Notes: generated by a model not told the origin, from the sequence alone. 64,000 nt of DNA from an uncultured Dehalococcoidia bacterium (GCA_951812535.1 CATOSK010000004.1:507042-571041), one strand, 5' to 3'. Counted from the stretch's first letter, positions 17,745 to 29,907 are shown. Translations and numbers: made by a program.

Positions 17745-18121
17745 GCAGGTGCTTCAGTCTGTGGGGCGGTGACGCTGCCGCCTCACCGGGCCCGTCGTCT
17801 CCTCCCTGCCGTCGATGCACTTTGCAACACCCCCCTCTTTCCCACCAAAGACCCCACGAGTAACCCCTAACGTTCCCTGTCGGCCCCGATTTTGCTGACG
17901 CTGGCCCCCTTCCCTGCAGCGGTGTCCACTATCTATCATTGAATTGTGGTTGTGAATCTCGGACAACGCTTGTACCCGAATCGGTCCCACCACCGAAATG
18001 CGACAGAATGTAGCAAAATGCGACAGAAATAAAAACTTGGCCTCCCCGTCCGGCAAATTTCCCCGGCCCGGCTCCTGTTATATAATGGCCCCGCACAAAT
18101 CTGCCGAATCGGGAGGTCAAA
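17745..18121. other. Intergenic region with direct repeats and promoter
   Basis: No gene is seen. It contains two direct copies of AAATGCGACAGAA (at 17995-18007 and 18018-18030), 23 bp apart and so about two helical turns, placed 50-90 bp upstream of a TATAAT box. This looks like an operator for the downstream MmgE/PrpD gene. Confidence 0.5.
18081..18086 (+). promoter_or_regulatory. Probable -10 box upstream of the MmgE/PrpD gene
   Basis: TATAAT within GTTATATAATGGC, 35 bp before the ATG. The -35 position (about 18058-18063) is TTTCCC, a poor match, suggesting activator dependence. Confidence 0.45.
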
Positions 18122-19483
18122 ATGGGCGCTACTGAGACCATTGCCCAATGGATAGTTGACACCACCTACGAGGACATTCCCCCCGACGCCATCCGCGTCG
18201 CCAACGAGTCCTGCTTCGACCTGCTGGGCGTGATCCTGGCCGGCTCGGTCCAGCCCGTCGGCGACATCATCCAGAACTATGTCAACGACCTGGGAGGCAA
18301 CCCCGAGGCCACCGTCCTGTCCACCGGCGACAAGACGTCCCTGCCCAACGCGGCCCTCGCCAACGGCACCATGGGCCATGCCCTGGACTACGACGACTTC
18401 GGCGGCTTCGGCCACCCGACCGTCGCCATCTTCCCGGCCCTTCTGGCCCTGGGTGAAAAGCTCGGCTCCACCGGCCGCGACCTGCTGGAAGCATACGTCG
18501 TCGGCTGCGAGATCGGCCTCGCCCTGCAGCACACCACCAAGTACAACCAGATGGCCAAGGGCTTTCACGCCACCGCCGTAATCGGACGCCTGGCCTGCAC
18601 CGCCGCCTGCTGCAAGCTCCTGGGATTGGACCGGGACCAGACCGTCACTGCCCTGGGAATCGCCGGGTCGATGGCCAGCGGTCTCATCCACAACTTCGGC
18701 ACCATGACCAAGCCCCTCCACGCCGGCCTGGTCTGCCGGGATGGGGTCACCGCCTCCCAGTTGGCCCAGCGCGGGCTGACCTCCGGCCAGCAGGTCCTGG
18801 AGCACCCCCTGGGCTACACCAGCACCATCCTCGGCGAGGGCATCTACGACCTCAACGAAATGGCCGAGAACATGGGCAAGCCCTTCCGAGTTCAGGACGC
18901 GCTCATGATAAAGAAGTACCCCTGCTGCGGCGGCAACCACGCCATGCTGGACAGCCTCTTCAGCCTCATGCGGGAGCACGACTTCACCTATGACGACGTG
19001 GAGGAGGCCGAGGTTGACCAGTCCTTCCTTTCCATCGTCATGCTCTACGAGGAACCCGACGACGAGCTGAAGGGCAAGTTCAGCGCCAAGTACAACGTCG
19101 CCGCCGCCCTGGTGGATGGCGAGGTCTCCATACCCACCTTCAGCCAGGACAAGATCGACGATCCACAGATCCAGGAAGCGATGGGCAAGGTCCGCAACCG
19201 GGTCATGGCCAAGGCCGAGGAGGGCCTGACCGACCACGCAGGCGGGCTCCCCATCCGCATCAAGCTCAAGGATGGCCGGGTCGTCGAGCACCGCACGGCC
19301 AGGACCAACATCCTGGGCGCCCAGGGCAACCCCTGGGGATTCGAGAACATCAAGAGCAAGTTCCAGGTCAACGCCGGCATGGCCCTCCCCGAGGATCGCG
19401 TCGACGGCACCATAGACGCCTGGACCGACATCACCCAGGTAGCCGACCTCGCCGAGACCATCCAGCGCACCCTCGTCCGCTAG
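18122..19483 (+). CDS. MmgE/PrpD family protein
   Basis: A 453-residue all-helical protein of the MmgE/PrpD family, which contains 2-methylcitrate dehydratase and cis-aconitate/itaconate-type enzymes. The N-terminal ANESCFDLLGVILAGS and NGTMGHALDYDDFGGFGHPTVAIFPALLALGE are the family signature, with active-site HALDYDD. Also present are ATAVIGRLACTAACCKLLGL, HAGLVCRDGVTASQLAQRGLT and KKYPCCGGNHAMLDSL. GGGAGG lies upstream of the ATG. PrpB/PrpC genes are absent, so the methylcitrate cycle is not implied. The neighbours suggest catabolism of organic acids. Confidence 0.92.
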   Translation: MGATETIAQWIVDTTYEDIPPDAIRVANESCFDLLGVILAGSVQPVGDIIQNYVNDLGGNPEATVLSTGDKTSLPNAALANGTMGHALDYDDFGGFGHPTVAIFPALLALGEKLGSTGRDLLEAYVVGCEIGLALQHTTKYNQMAKGFHATAVIGRLACTAACCKLLGLDRDQTVTALGIAGSMASGLIHNFGTMTKPLHAGLVCRDGVTASQLAQRGLTSGQQVLEHPLGYTSTILGEGIYDLNEMAENMGKPFRVQDALMIKKYPCCGGNHAMLDSLFSLMREHDFTYDDVEEAEVDQSFLSIVMLYEEPDDELKGKFSAKYNVAAALVDGEVSIPTFSQDKIDDPQIQEAMGKVRNRVMAKAEEGLTDHAGGLPIRIKLKDGRVVEHRTARTNILGAQGNPWGFENIKSKFQVNAGMALPEDRVDGTIDAWTDITQVADLAETIQRTLVR

Positions 19484-19508
19484 GGTAGGCTGCTCTCCTG
19501 ACCACACC

Positions 19509-19530
19509 GGGGCGCACCATTGTGCGCCCC
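19509..19530 (+). terminator. Intrinsic terminator after MmgE/PrpD
   Basis: Nine-bp perfect stem GGGGCGCAC / GTGCGCCCC with loop CATT, then TTCATCTTT, 26 bp after the stop. Confidence 0.8.
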
Positions 19531-19566
19531 TTCATCTTTCCTGCCCCGGCAACCGGAGAATGCGTC

Positions 19567-20145
19567 ATGCCCCAACCCGGCACCCCCGGCCCTATTGAAC
19601 TTTACCAGTCCGCTGTGGACTTCATGCAGCCCATCATCGCCGGGGTCCGCCCTGATCAGATGGACCTGCCTACACCCTGCACCGAGTGGAACGTCCGGCA
19701 GGTCATCAACCACAACCTGAAGGTCGCGGAATGCACCCTCAGCTTGCTGTCCGGGACCGGATTCGTGAATCCCATGGAGGTGGATGACCCATTGCCAACC
19801 GAAGGCGCTTCCGGTGCGTTCGAGGCAACCACATTCGCCATCCTGGAGGCTGTCAAATCTCCGGGAGCGGCCGAGCGGTTCATCGAAACTCCCGTCATGT
19901 CCATGTCCACCCCTCAACTCCTGATGCAGGTCTTCGGTGATCTTATGATCCACAAGTGGGACCTGGCCACGGCCACCGGCCAGGACACTTCGATGGACGA
20001 CGGGCTGGCGGAAATCTGCTACAACCTCATCGAGCCCCAGATGGAAGGAAGCCGCCAGATGGGAATGTTCGGCCCTATTGTGACGGTCCCGCCCAACGCC
20101 TCCGCCCGGGACAAGCTCCTCGGACTGGCCGGCCGCGCCCCCTGA
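19567..20145 (+). CDS. TIGR03086-like DinB-fold metal-binding protein
   Basis: A 192-residue helical-bundle protein. PTPCTEWNVRQVINH near residue 35 and LMIHKWDLATATGQD near residue 130 are the two halves of the mycothiol-dependent maleylpyruvate isomerase-like metal site (His in VINH, IHKWD). Such proteins bind a divalent metal and many use a low-molecular-weight thiol. The C-terminal third carries FGPIVTVPPNASARDKLLGLAGR. The ATG at 19567 is chosen because the earlier in-frame GTG (19522) lies inside the preceding terminator stem. Confidence 0.8.
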   Translation: MPQPGTPGPIELYQSAVDFMQPIIAGVRPDQMDLPTPCTEWNVRQVINHNLKVAECTLSLLSGTGFVNPMEVDDPLPTEGASGAFEATTFAILEAVKSPGAAERFIETPVMSMSTPQLLMQVFGDLMIHKWDLATATGQDTSMDDGLAEICYNLIEPQMEGSRQMGMFGPIVTVPPNASARDKLLGLAGRAP

Positions 20146-20159
20146 TACCAAAAAAGAAC

Positions 20160-20186
20160 GCCGGGGTGCAGGTTATGCACCCCGGC
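20160..20186. terminator. Bidirectional terminator between convergent genes
   Basis: An 11-bp perfect stem GCCGGGGTGCA / TGCACCCCGGC with loop GGTTA. On the minus strand it is followed by GTTCTTTTTTGG, so it ends the MOSC gene efficiently. The plus-strand tail is weaker. Confidence 0.8.
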
Positions 20187-20218
20187 AATATTCGAGGTCT
20201 GCCTGGCAGCCGGATGGG

Positions 20219-20647
20219 TTACGGTTCCAATCGAACCGTGTCTCCCACCTTGAACTCTCCGCCGTTGATCACCACCGCCAGCATTCCACGCCGGCCCTGG
20301 ATCTCCTCTAGCAGTCCCGGCCGGATCTGGTTCATCTTGCCGCAGGCCACGCAGGGACCCACGAACTCGAGGGTCACGTCGTCCCCGACGAACAGGACCT
20401 GCCCGGCCTCCGCGTTGGCCAGGTCCAATCCGACCGTGGTGATGTTCTCTTTGACCTGGCCCGGCTCAACGTCCAGCCGTTCCAGGGTCTCCTGGTCCAT
20501 GACCAGCACCTGCCTGGTGTTGTCCACGCTGCAACTGCGGTCCCCCTCGAGACCCTGCCCGGACAGCGCGCGCGCCTCCTGGACCGGGTCCGAGGGTGTG
20601 CCCTTGACCCGGGCGATATGCAAAGCTGTAATCGTCCCCTGCTGCAT
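20219..20647 (-). CDS. MOSC domain protein
   Basis: A 142-residue stand-alone MOSC domain, the C-terminal beta-barrel of molybdenum-cofactor sulfurases, in which a conserved cysteine carries sulfur or binds cofactor. The visible parts are GQGLEGDRSC, QVLVMDQETLERL, NITTVGLDL and FVGPCVACGKMNQIRPGL, with the family cysteine in the last segment. It ends RRGMLAVVINGGEFKVGDTV, the typical barrel closure. The gene stands alone, convergent with the DinB-fold gene, and no molybdenum-cofactor genes are near. Stand-alone members include YiiM-like and mARC-like proteins. Confidence 0.88.
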   Translation of the reverse strand: MQQGTITALHIARVKGTPSDPVQEARALSGQGLEGDRSCSVDNTRQVLVMDQETLERLDVEPGQVKENITTVGLDLANAEAGQVLFVGDDVTLEFVGPCVACGKMNQIRPGLLEEIQGRRGMLAVVINGGEFKVGDTVRLEP

Positions 20648-20826
20648 TTCAAACCTCCTGAGGTTGGTGGCAAGCGTCTCGGTGTTTCCGCCGGCAATCT
20701 GCCGAGATTATCGCACCGCCGAAGCCGGGACGCCACCCGGCCCCGCAATGACAGCGCCGCCTCGGTTGGGTAGAATGCTCAGTGCCGACGTCAGGGTGCA
20801 TTCCGGCGAAATTTGGGGGTGGATTG

Positions 20827-21672
20827 ATGGCTGACGAGTTCATTAAAACCGACGTTACGGAGGGTGTGCTCACCATCACCATGCACGATCCTCCCACCCG
20901 CAATGCCCTGGGCCCGGACATGGCCCGGGAAATGGTGGACCGGATTGACCAGTTCGAGGCCGACCCCGCCGAGCGCGTTCTGTTGCTCACCGGAACTGAG
21001 CCGTCCTTCTGCTCCGGCGCCAACGTGCGTGGATTCAGCCAGCGCATCCGTGATCGGGAAGCCGCTGCGGAAGAGCCGGAACCGTTGCCATGGGGGAAAA
21101 TGGAGGCCCGTCTCGCCCGGAACTCGCAGACGTCGCGCTACGACGCCCCTCAGGTCGTCTATCGGATTCACCAGCTCCAGAAACCCTCCATCGCCGCAGT
21201 AAACGGGCACGCGGTGGGCGTCGGAATGGGCCTAGCCCTGGCTTGCGACATCCGCATCGCAGGGGAGAAAGGCGTGTTCTCCGAAGCCTTCGTGCTGCGG
21301 GGCTTGATCCCCGCCGACGGGAGCTGCTGGCAGCTTCCCAGGCTCATCGGTCTCAGCAACACCCTGCTCCTCCAGTACACCGGCGACCGCATCGACGGCA
21401 ACGAAGCCTTCCGGTTGGGACTCGCCAGCAAGGTTTACCCGGACGATCAGTTGCTTGAGGAGGCCGGACAGCTTGCATCCCGGCTGGCGCATGGGCCCAC
21501 CCAGTCCTATTCCCTAATCAAGTACCTCGTCCACCAGGCAATGGACAGCAGTCTCTCCGAGCACCTCGAACTGGCCCGGGTGGCCCAGGAGCACGCCCGG
21601 CAGACCGACGACCACAAGGAAGCCGTGCAGGCCTTCCTGGAGAAGCGGCGTCCTGAGTTCAAAGGGCGCTAG
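20827..21672 (+). CDS. Enoyl-CoA hydratase/isomerase family protein
   Basis: A 281-residue crotonase-fold enzyme, the second in the window. TEPSFCSGANVRGFSQRI and AAVNGHAVGVGMGLALACDIRIAG form the oxyanion hole; LRGLIPADGSCWQLPRLIGLSNTLLLQYTGDRIDG and AFLEKRRPEFKGR complete the family pattern. Glycine (VGMG) replaces glutamate at the first catalytic position, so it may not be a simple hydratase. An insert of about 25 residues after the first motif (REAAAEEPEPLPWGKME) makes it longer than the 5.6-kb paralogue. I prefer the ATG at 20827 over upstream in-frame starts. Confidence 0.88.
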   Translation: MADEFIKTDVTEGVLTITMHDPPTRNALGPDMAREMVDRIDQFEADPAERVLLLTGTEPSFCSGANVRGFSQRIRDREAAAEEPEPLPWGKMEARLARNSQTSRYDAPQVVYRIHQLQKPSIAAVNGHAVGVGMGLALACDIRIAGEKGVFSEAFVLRGLIPADGSCWQLPRLIGLSNTLLLQYTGDRIDGNEAFRLGLASKVYPDDQLLEEAGQLASRLAHGPTQSYSLIKYLVHQAMDSSLSEHLELARVAQEHARQTDDHKEAVQAFLEKRRPEFKGR

Positions 21673-21724
21673 CCACTATTCATCAATAACGACAACCTCA
21701 AACAAACAACCCAAGGAGCCCATA

Positions 21725-22213
21725 ATGCCTGAACTTCAAGACACCGCCGCCTCGGTGGGCGCGGCCCTCAAGGAACGCCAGGAGACCCTTTCCGTTTCCG
21801 AATCATCCTGCGGCGGTCTGCTGTCGGCTTGCCTGGTATCCATCCCCGGGGCCTCGGCTTACTACGTCGGCGGCTCGGTGGTCTACACCCGCACCGCCCA
21901 GAGGGGACTGCTCCATGTCCCGGACGAGGCCATGGCTGACATTCGGGCCAGCACCGAAGCTTACGCACTGCTCAATGCCCGCACGATCCGGGAAGCTTTG
22001 GGCACAACATGGGCCCTCAGTGAGACCGGCGCCAGCGGCCCAACCGGCAACCGCTACGGCGACTCTGCCGGGCACGCCTGCATCGCCGTCTCCGGCCCGG
22101 TAGAAAAAGCCATCACCGTCGAGACCGGCGACAGCGACCGGGAAGCTAACATGTGGGTCTTCGCCCGGGCAGCATTCAACCTCCTCGAACAATGCCTTAC
22201 CGAAGCCGCCTAA
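21725..22213 (+). CDS. CinA C-terminal domain protein (nicotinamide-nucleotide amidohydrolase-like)
   Basis: A 162-residue stand-alone CinA-C domain. SESSCGGLLSACLVSIPGASAYYVGGSVVY matches the ESCTGG...PGAS.YF.GG.V.Y signature of PncC, which deamidates nicotinamide mononucleotide in NAD recycling. The second motif, TGIAGP.GG in typical enzymes, reads ETGASGPTGNRYGD here. The catalytic serine region is kept, so activity is plausible. CAAGGAG lies before the ATG. The gene follows the enoyl-CoA hydratase by 52 bp. Confidence 0.85.
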   Translation: MPELQDTAASVGAALKERQETLSVSESSCGGLLSACLVSIPGASAYYVGGSVVYTRTAQRGLLHVPDEAMADIRASTEAYALLNARTIREALGTTWALSETGASGPTGNRYGDSAGHACIAVSGPVEKAITVETGDSDREANMWVFARAAFNLLEQCLTEAA

Positions 22214-22328
22214 CCACGGAAACCCCTCCTCCAACTTCGCCCCTAGACGTTCAGAGCCGAAGAACCGGCATCCCTCCAGACCCCGGCGCTGCCTGTGCGC
22301 CGGGGTTGACCTTGGCTCTTCTTGAACC

Positions 22329-23597
22329 TTGCACCCCCTCGGTCATCTTCCAACATTGATATCCCAACGGAAATTAACCAGCGCTTTGACTCGGGCCGCC
22401 TACCCCGTAGCGATCCTGGGGCAACGAAATTTCGCCCTGGTCTGGTCGTCCAACATGCTGGGGGCCATGGGCAACCAGATGGAAGTTCTGGTTCTCGGTT
22501 GGCTGGTCCTGAACCTCACCGACTCACCTTTATACGTTGGGCTCGTGACCGCGGCCCGTCTAGGACTCAATCCGGTAGCTCTCCTGGCGGGAGCGGTGGT
22601 GGACCGGCTGCCCCGCCATCTCGTGCTGGCTTCTGTCGAAGTCACCACCGCCTGCCTTGGGCTGACCATGGCCGCCCTCATCGTCGGAGGCTGGCTGCAG
22701 ATCTGGCAAGTCTTCGCCATAACTCTCGCAGGAGGCCTGGCCCGGATCTTCCAGATGCCGGCTGTGCAGTCCCTCGCGGCTGATTCGGTCTCCCAGGACC
22801 GCATCGGGAACAGCGTGGCTTTGACCACCACCGGGATGAACTTCACCCTAATCGTCGGCCCCCTGATCGGCGGATGGCTGTTCGAATTGACCGGGCCGCA
22901 GGGGGCCTACGGCACCATGGTCGCATTGCACCTTGCCGGCGCCGCCTGCGCCTTGATGGTCCGGGTATCCCGGGGTAGCCCCGCGGCGACGGGGGTTTCC
23001 GTGCTGCGGGCAATCCTGGACGGGTTGAAGTACGTAAAGGGAAGCCAACCCATCTGGGCCGCCCTGGTGGTGGCCGTGATCATCAACATCAGCGGCTTCC
23101 CCTTCCACACCACCCTTCTTCCGGTATTCGCCCGGGATGTCCTCGGCCTCGGTTCCGTCGGACTCGGCCTGCTGATGTCCGCTTTCGGTGTCGGAGCCCT
23201 CCTGGGCTCACTGGTCCTGGCGGTCACGCCCGGCGTCCGTCGGGCCGGCTGGTTCCTTATTGGAGCGGTGGTTGCCTGGCACGCCAGCATCGCCGCCTTT
23301 TCCTTTGTCGGTTCAACCGTCCCGGCGTTGATCATCCTGGTGTTTACCGGGGCAGCTTATTCGGCGTCCCTGGTCCTGATAGTCTCGGTCATGCTGCGCA
23401 TAGCCCGGCCCGACGTCCGGGGGCGGATAATGGGGCTGCGGGTCCTGGCAATCTCGGCCCACACCTTCGGCAGCGTCAACTCGGGAGCAGTGGCCGGAAT
23501 CCTGGGAGCTCCCGCCGCTGCGCAGATGAACGCTGTCCTGGGAACGGTCTTGGTCGCCATCCTGGCGGTGCTGGCGCCGAAACTGCGCAGTAGTTGA
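22329..23597 (+). CDS. MFS transporter
   Basis: A roughly 422-residue major facilitator with 12 predicted membrane helices. It starts around QRNFALVWSSNMLGAMGNQMEVLVLGWLV and has the loop GLVTAARLGLNPVALLAGAVVDRLPRH, which corresponds to the motif-A region of enterobactin/macrolide exporter-like MFS proteins. The central loop AARVSRGSP-like region separates two six-helix halves, and the second half has RIMGLRVLAISAHTFGSVNSGAVAGILG. The start is uncertain: TTG codons at 22329 and 22356 are both in frame and no clear ribosome binding site is seen. The substrate is unknown. Confidence 0.82.
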   Translation: MHPLGHLPTLISQRKLTSALTRAAYPVAILGQRNFALVWSSNMLGAMGNQMEVLVLGWLVLNLTDSPLYVGLVTAARLGLNPVALLAGAVVDRLPRHLVLASVEVTTACLGLTMAALIVGGWLQIWQVFAITLAGGLARIFQMPAVQSLAADSVSQDRIGNSVALTTTGMNFTLIVGPLIGGWLFELTGPQGAYGTMVALHLAGAACALMVRVSRGSPAATGVSVLRAILDGLKYVKGSQPIWAALVVAVIINISGFPFHTTLLPVFARDVLGLGSVGLGLLMSAFGVGALLGSLVLAVTPGVRRAGWFLIGAVVAWHASIAAFSFVGSTVPALIILVFTGAAYSASLVLIVSVMLRIARPDVRGRIMGLRVLAISAHTFGSVNSGAVAGILGAPAAAQMNAVLGTVLVAILAVLAPKLRSS

Positions 23598-23759
23598 CCA
23601 CGGAAGGATTGACCTCGGAAAGCCAACAAGGGACCCGATGATGGCCCACAAGCGGCTGGAAGGGTTCCCCCCTGATGAAACCCGTCTCCAGAGGCCCGTC
23701 TCCACAGACCTGTTCTGCCGAGACCTGTTCTCCAATGAGAAAGTTCCCCAATACACCCC

Positions 23760-23788
23760 TTGACGGAAGGCGCGACCATCCCTATAAT
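23760..23788 (+). promoter_or_regulatory. Strong sigma-70-type promoter of the 23S rRNA unit
   Basis: TTGACG (23760-23765), a 17-bp spacer and a perfect TATAAT (23783-23788). It lies about 210 bp upstream of the 23S gene. A 7-bp hairpin ACTGAAA/TTTCAGT follows at 23799-23832. Confidence 0.85.
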
Positions 23789-23881
23789 CTGTCTGGCACT
23801 GAAAAGAGGAACAGGAGACGGAGTTTCAGTCATCCAAATGCGGATCACCTGAACACCATATCAGCGACGGGTAACCTTAGC

Positions 23882-23917
23882 CGGCGGCTTGGGGCAACCC
23901 AACCGCCGTTTCTCTTG
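23882..23917 (+). promoter_or_regulatory. Terminator-like hairpin in the 23S leader
   Basis: CGGCGG-C-TTGGG pairs with CCCAACCGCCG around a GCAA loop and is followed by TTTCTCTTG. An intrinsic-terminator-like structure inside an rRNA leader implies antitermination or a stalling/processing role. Confidence 0.5.
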
Positions 23918-23977
23918 TGCGGCACCTTAAAAAGTGAATAAGAAGTCTTTATGATCCTGGAATAGTCCAAGCCGAGA

Positions 23978-23998
23978 AAGTTTGGAGTTCCTAGCGTG

Positions 23999-24006
<8 letters not shown>
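23978..24006 (+). other. 5' arm of 23S processing stem
   Basis: AAGTTTGGAGTTC, C, TAGCGTGGGTCAAAT pairs with the 3' arm at 27399-27427 (13 bp with one mismatch plus 15 perfect bp around a C/A mismatch). This is the long helix cut by RNase III in pre-23S rRNA. Confidence 0.85.
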
Positions 24007-27398
<3,392 letters not shown>

Positions 27399-27408
<10 letters not shown>

Positions 27409-27427
27409 CGCTAAGAACTTCAAACTT
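27399..27427 (+). other. 3' arm of 23S processing stem
   Basis: ATTTGACCCACGCTA, A, GAACTTCAAACTT, complementary to 23978-24006. Confidence 0.85.
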
Positions 27428-27510
27428 CTTGCCAGAAACATCGCTTGGACAAACTCAGGATTCAGACTTCTTATTCCCTTCAATGTCGGCTCAACGGCCG
27501 GCGCAACCGT

Positions 27511-27585
27511 CGCGGGGTGGAGCAGTGGCAGCTCGTCGGGCTCATAACCCGAAGGTCGTTGGTTCGAATCCAACCCCCGCTACCA
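27511..27585 (+). tRNA. Initiator tRNA-fMet (CAU)
   Basis: A 75-nt cloverleaf with encoded CCA. The acceptor arm CGCGGGG / CCCCGCT leaves position 1 unpaired (C1 with U72) and the anticodon stem TCGGG-CTCATAA-CCCGA has three consecutive G-C pairs next to the loop. Both are marks of the initiator. The T arm is GTTGG-TTCGAAT-CCAAC. C1-U72 is less usual than C1-A72. It lies 100 bp after the 23S gene and before a terminator, so it is probably co-transcribed. Confidence 0.93.
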
Positions 27586-27604
27586 AGATAACTGGACGTG
27601 TGAC

Positions 27605-27635
27605 CCAAGCCCCCGGAATTAATCCGGGGGCTTGG
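27605..27635 (+). terminator. Intrinsic terminator of the 23S-tRNA unit
   Basis: A 13-bp perfect stem CCAAGCCCCCGGA / TCCGGGGGCTTGG with loop ATTAA, followed by TTATTTAA. Confidence 0.88.
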
Positions 27636-27928
27636 TTATTTAAGCGGAGAGACATCAAGTGGGAAACGACGCCCGGGTTGCTTCGTGGGGATGGAATACG
27701 CAGATTGTGATGAGCTATCTATAACCGCCTGGGCCCACCTGTTTTCAACAGCTAGCTGGAGTTCAGCCCTGCTTTCTGGCACACCAGTTGGCCGATTGTC
27801 GGATTCTAGCCATGAATTTCCCAATACATAGCCATTACGACTATCGATTTCCCAGATAACCGCTCTAAATCTACACAACTCCCCAATATGCTCGTAGAAT
27901 ATCTACATGTTGTTGGAGGTAGAGTGAT

Positions 27929-28165
27929 ATGAAACTGCAAGAATTGCGCGAGGAAAAGCAGCTGAGCATTGAAGGATTGAGCGAGCACGCCAGGGTGCCG
28001 GTCAGGACCATCACGTCCATCGAGGAGGGCCGGTCGGTCCCGTCCCAGATCACCGGCAACAAGCTGGCGAAGGCGTTGGAAGTGCGGCCGGACCAGATTG
28101 ACGAGGTCATGGCCGCGGTGCATGGCGCATGGGAGGGCAAGGATGGATACTTGGGACCCCGCTAA
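27929..28165 (+). CDS. XRE-family helix-turn-helix protein
   Basis: A 78-residue protein consisting almost only of a lambda-repressor-like HTH: MKLQELREEKQLSIEGLSEHARVPVRTITSIEEGR, then QITGNKLAKALEV, the usual five-helix arrangement. GGTAGAG precedes the ATG. There is no effector domain. It precedes a DinB-fold gene on the same strand, but its target is unknown; small proteins of this kind can be autoregulators or antitoxins. Confidence 0.85.
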   Translation: MKLQELREEKQLSIEGLSEHARVPVRTITSIEEGRSVPSQITGNKLAKALEVRPDQIDEVMAAVHGAWEGKDGYLGPR

Positions 28166-28263
28166 CCGGGCACGAGGCCGCTCTCGGTTCCGGCGATCCG
28201 CCGAGTGCTCTCCCCGCCGCGAGCCGTGCCCGGGTACCCTATCATGAGGTTGGATGCAGCCCC

Positions 28264-28821
28264 ATGTCTCCGGCGGTGTTTCCAAATGAGGGTGTTATAA
28301 TCTCCGGCGGGGAATTTGACCGTTACGGAGTACATTTGACCTCCGAGCAACGTTCCCAAAAGATAGAGTCCTACGGGAACGGATATAACATCCTGGTTGA
28401 GGCCCTCCGGGACTTGCCGAGGGAGATGTGGCAGTTCCGGGACGAGCATGGATGCTGGAGCATCCATGAGCACCTGGTCCACATAGCGGACAGCGAAGCC
28501 AACAGCTACATCCGCTGTCGGCGTCTCGTCGCTGAACCGGGCGAACCTCTGATGGCGTATGACGAAAACCGGTGGGCCGGGGAGTTAGACTATTCCAGCC
28601 AAAGCACCGATGAGGCCCTGGAACTTTTCCGGTGGCTGCGTCACCGCACTTACTCGCTGATCAAGTCCCTCCCTGAGCACACTTGGGCAAACACCGCCTA
28701 CCACCCTGAGAACGGCGACATGACCCTGGACGATTGGCTCGACGTGTACGAGAGCCATATCCCGGAACATGTACAATACATGCGGGAGAACTACGAAGCC
28801 TGGATCAAATCGCGGATATAA
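28264..28821 (+). CDS. DinB-superfamily protein
   Basis: A helical-bundle protein of up to 185 residues. The metal-site histidines are in CWSIHEHLVHIADSE and LDVYESHIPEHVQYM, the two signatures of DinB/YfiT-like putative metal-dependent hydrolases. A segment RWLRHRTYSLIKSLPEHTW precedes the second motif, as is common in the DinB_2 group. Starts: ATG 28264, or TTG 28336 preceded by ACGGAG with good spacing. The first 24 residues from 28264 do not look conserved, so the shorter form is quite possible. Confidence 0.78.
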   Translation: MSPAVFPNEGVIISGGEFDRYGVHLTSEQRSQKIESYGNGYNILVEALRDLPREMWQFRDEHGCWSIHEHLVHIADSEANSYIRCRRLVAEPGEPLMAYDENRWAGELDYSSQSTDEALELFRWLRHRTYSLIKSLPEHTWANTAYHPENGDMTLDDWLDVYESHIPEHVQYMRENYEAWIKSRI

Positions 28822-28833
28822 GGAGGCGGACTC

Positions 28834-29907
28834 ATGACTTCCCAGCGAACCATCGCGACCGAGGAAGACCGCCAGTATTACGACACTACCGAGCGGGTCC
28901 GGCTCAAGCCGGGATGGATGCAGGGCGAAGGCCAGCCGATGCCCACCATCGAACCCTTCTTGTGGCGCTGGCAGGAGGTTGAACCCCTGGTCCTGAAGAG
29001 CGGGGAACTGGTTACGCCGGACCGCGATGTGGAACGCCGGACCCTCCGCCTAGCCACTCCGGGATTGGACCGGGGCACTACGCATACCATCACCGCAGCC
29101 CTGCAACTGCTGCTCCCCGGGGAGTGCGCGCCGGCTCACCGGCACACGCCCACCGCCATCCGCTGGGTGCTCAAGGGCGAGGGTGCCTACACTACCGTCG
29201 AGGGAGACAAGTGCTGGATGGAGCCGGGCGACCTGATCCTCACCCCGTCCTGGACTTGGCACGACCACAACAACGAGGGCAGCGAGCCGATGATTTGGCT
29301 GGATGGTCTCGACGTGCCGCTGGTACGGTACTTGCGGGCCAACTTCTACGAACCCTATCCCGAAGACCAGCAGCCCATCGTCGGAGTGGCCGAATCCGAA
29401 AAGAGATTCGCGTCCGGCGCTCTGCGTCCGGCCTGGGAAGACCACGAGGCCCCTTACTCTCCCCTCTGGCACTACAAGTGGGCCAAGACGGAGGAAGCCC
29501 TCCACAGTCTGGCGGAAATCGACGCCAGCCCCTTCGATGACGTCGCGATGGAGTTCAGCGACCCGGCCACCGGGGGCCCGGTCCTGCGGACCATGACCTG
29601 CTGGGCCCAGCTCATCCGCCCCGGCGTTGCCACGCGGGCCCACCGCCAGACCAGCTGCGCCGTCTACCACGTCTACCGGGGCCAGGGATACAGCGTCATC
29701 GACGGACAAAAGTTTGAATGGAACGAAGGAGACTTCTTCGTCGTTCCCCCCTGGGTCTGGCACGAGCACGCCAACCCCACCGGGCAGGAATCCATCCTGT
29801 TCTCCATCCAGGACATTCCGGTATTGAAGGACATGGCCCTTTACCGGGAGGAACCCTACGTCGAAAACGCGGGCCACCAACCGGTGACCGGCTTGTTCCG
29901 AGGGTAA
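28834..29907 (+). CDS. Bicupin dioxygenase, gentisate 1,2-dioxygenase-like
   Basis: A 357-residue protein with two cupin domains. The N-terminal one (about 85-185) has LLLPGECAPAHRHTPTAIRWVLKGEG and GDLILTPSWTWHDHNN; PAHRHTPTAIRWV with the later WHDH is the iron-binding motif of gentisate and 1-hydroxy-2-naphthoate dioxygenases. The C-terminal cupin (about 255-345) keeps RAHRQTSCAVYHVYRGQG and PPWVWHEHAN. Ring-cleaving dioxygenases of this type act on salicylate/gentisate-like aromatics, but the substrate here is inferred from family only. AAGGAGG lies 7 nt before the ATG, and the DinB gene ends 12 nt upstream. Confidence 0.85.
   Translation: MTSQRTIATEEDRQYYDTTERVRLKPGWMQGEGQPMPTIEPFLWRWQEVEPLVLKSGELVTPDRDVERRTLRLATPGLDRGTTHTITAALQLLLPGECAPAHRHTPTAIRWVLKGEGAYTTVEGDKCWMEPGDLILTPSWTWHDHNNEGSEPMIWLDGLDVPLVRYLRANFYEPYPEDQQPIVGVAESEKRFASGALRPAWEDHEAPYSPLWHYKWAKTEEALHSLAEIDASPFDDVAMEFSDPATGGPVLRTMTCWAQLIRPGVATRAHRQTSCAVYHVYRGQGYSVIDGQKFEWNEGDFFVVPPWVWHEHANPTGQESILFSIQDIPVLKDMALYREEPYVENAGHQPVTGLFRG

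Noticed and set aside
27420..27510. 5S rRNA between 23S and tRNA-fMet
   Set aside because: The stretch is about 90 bp and lacks the conserved 5S segments.
27636..27878. 80-codon minus-strand frame after tRNA-fMet
   Set aside because: Weak composition and no recognisable motif or ribosome binding site; it might be a remnant, but I cannot support a gene.
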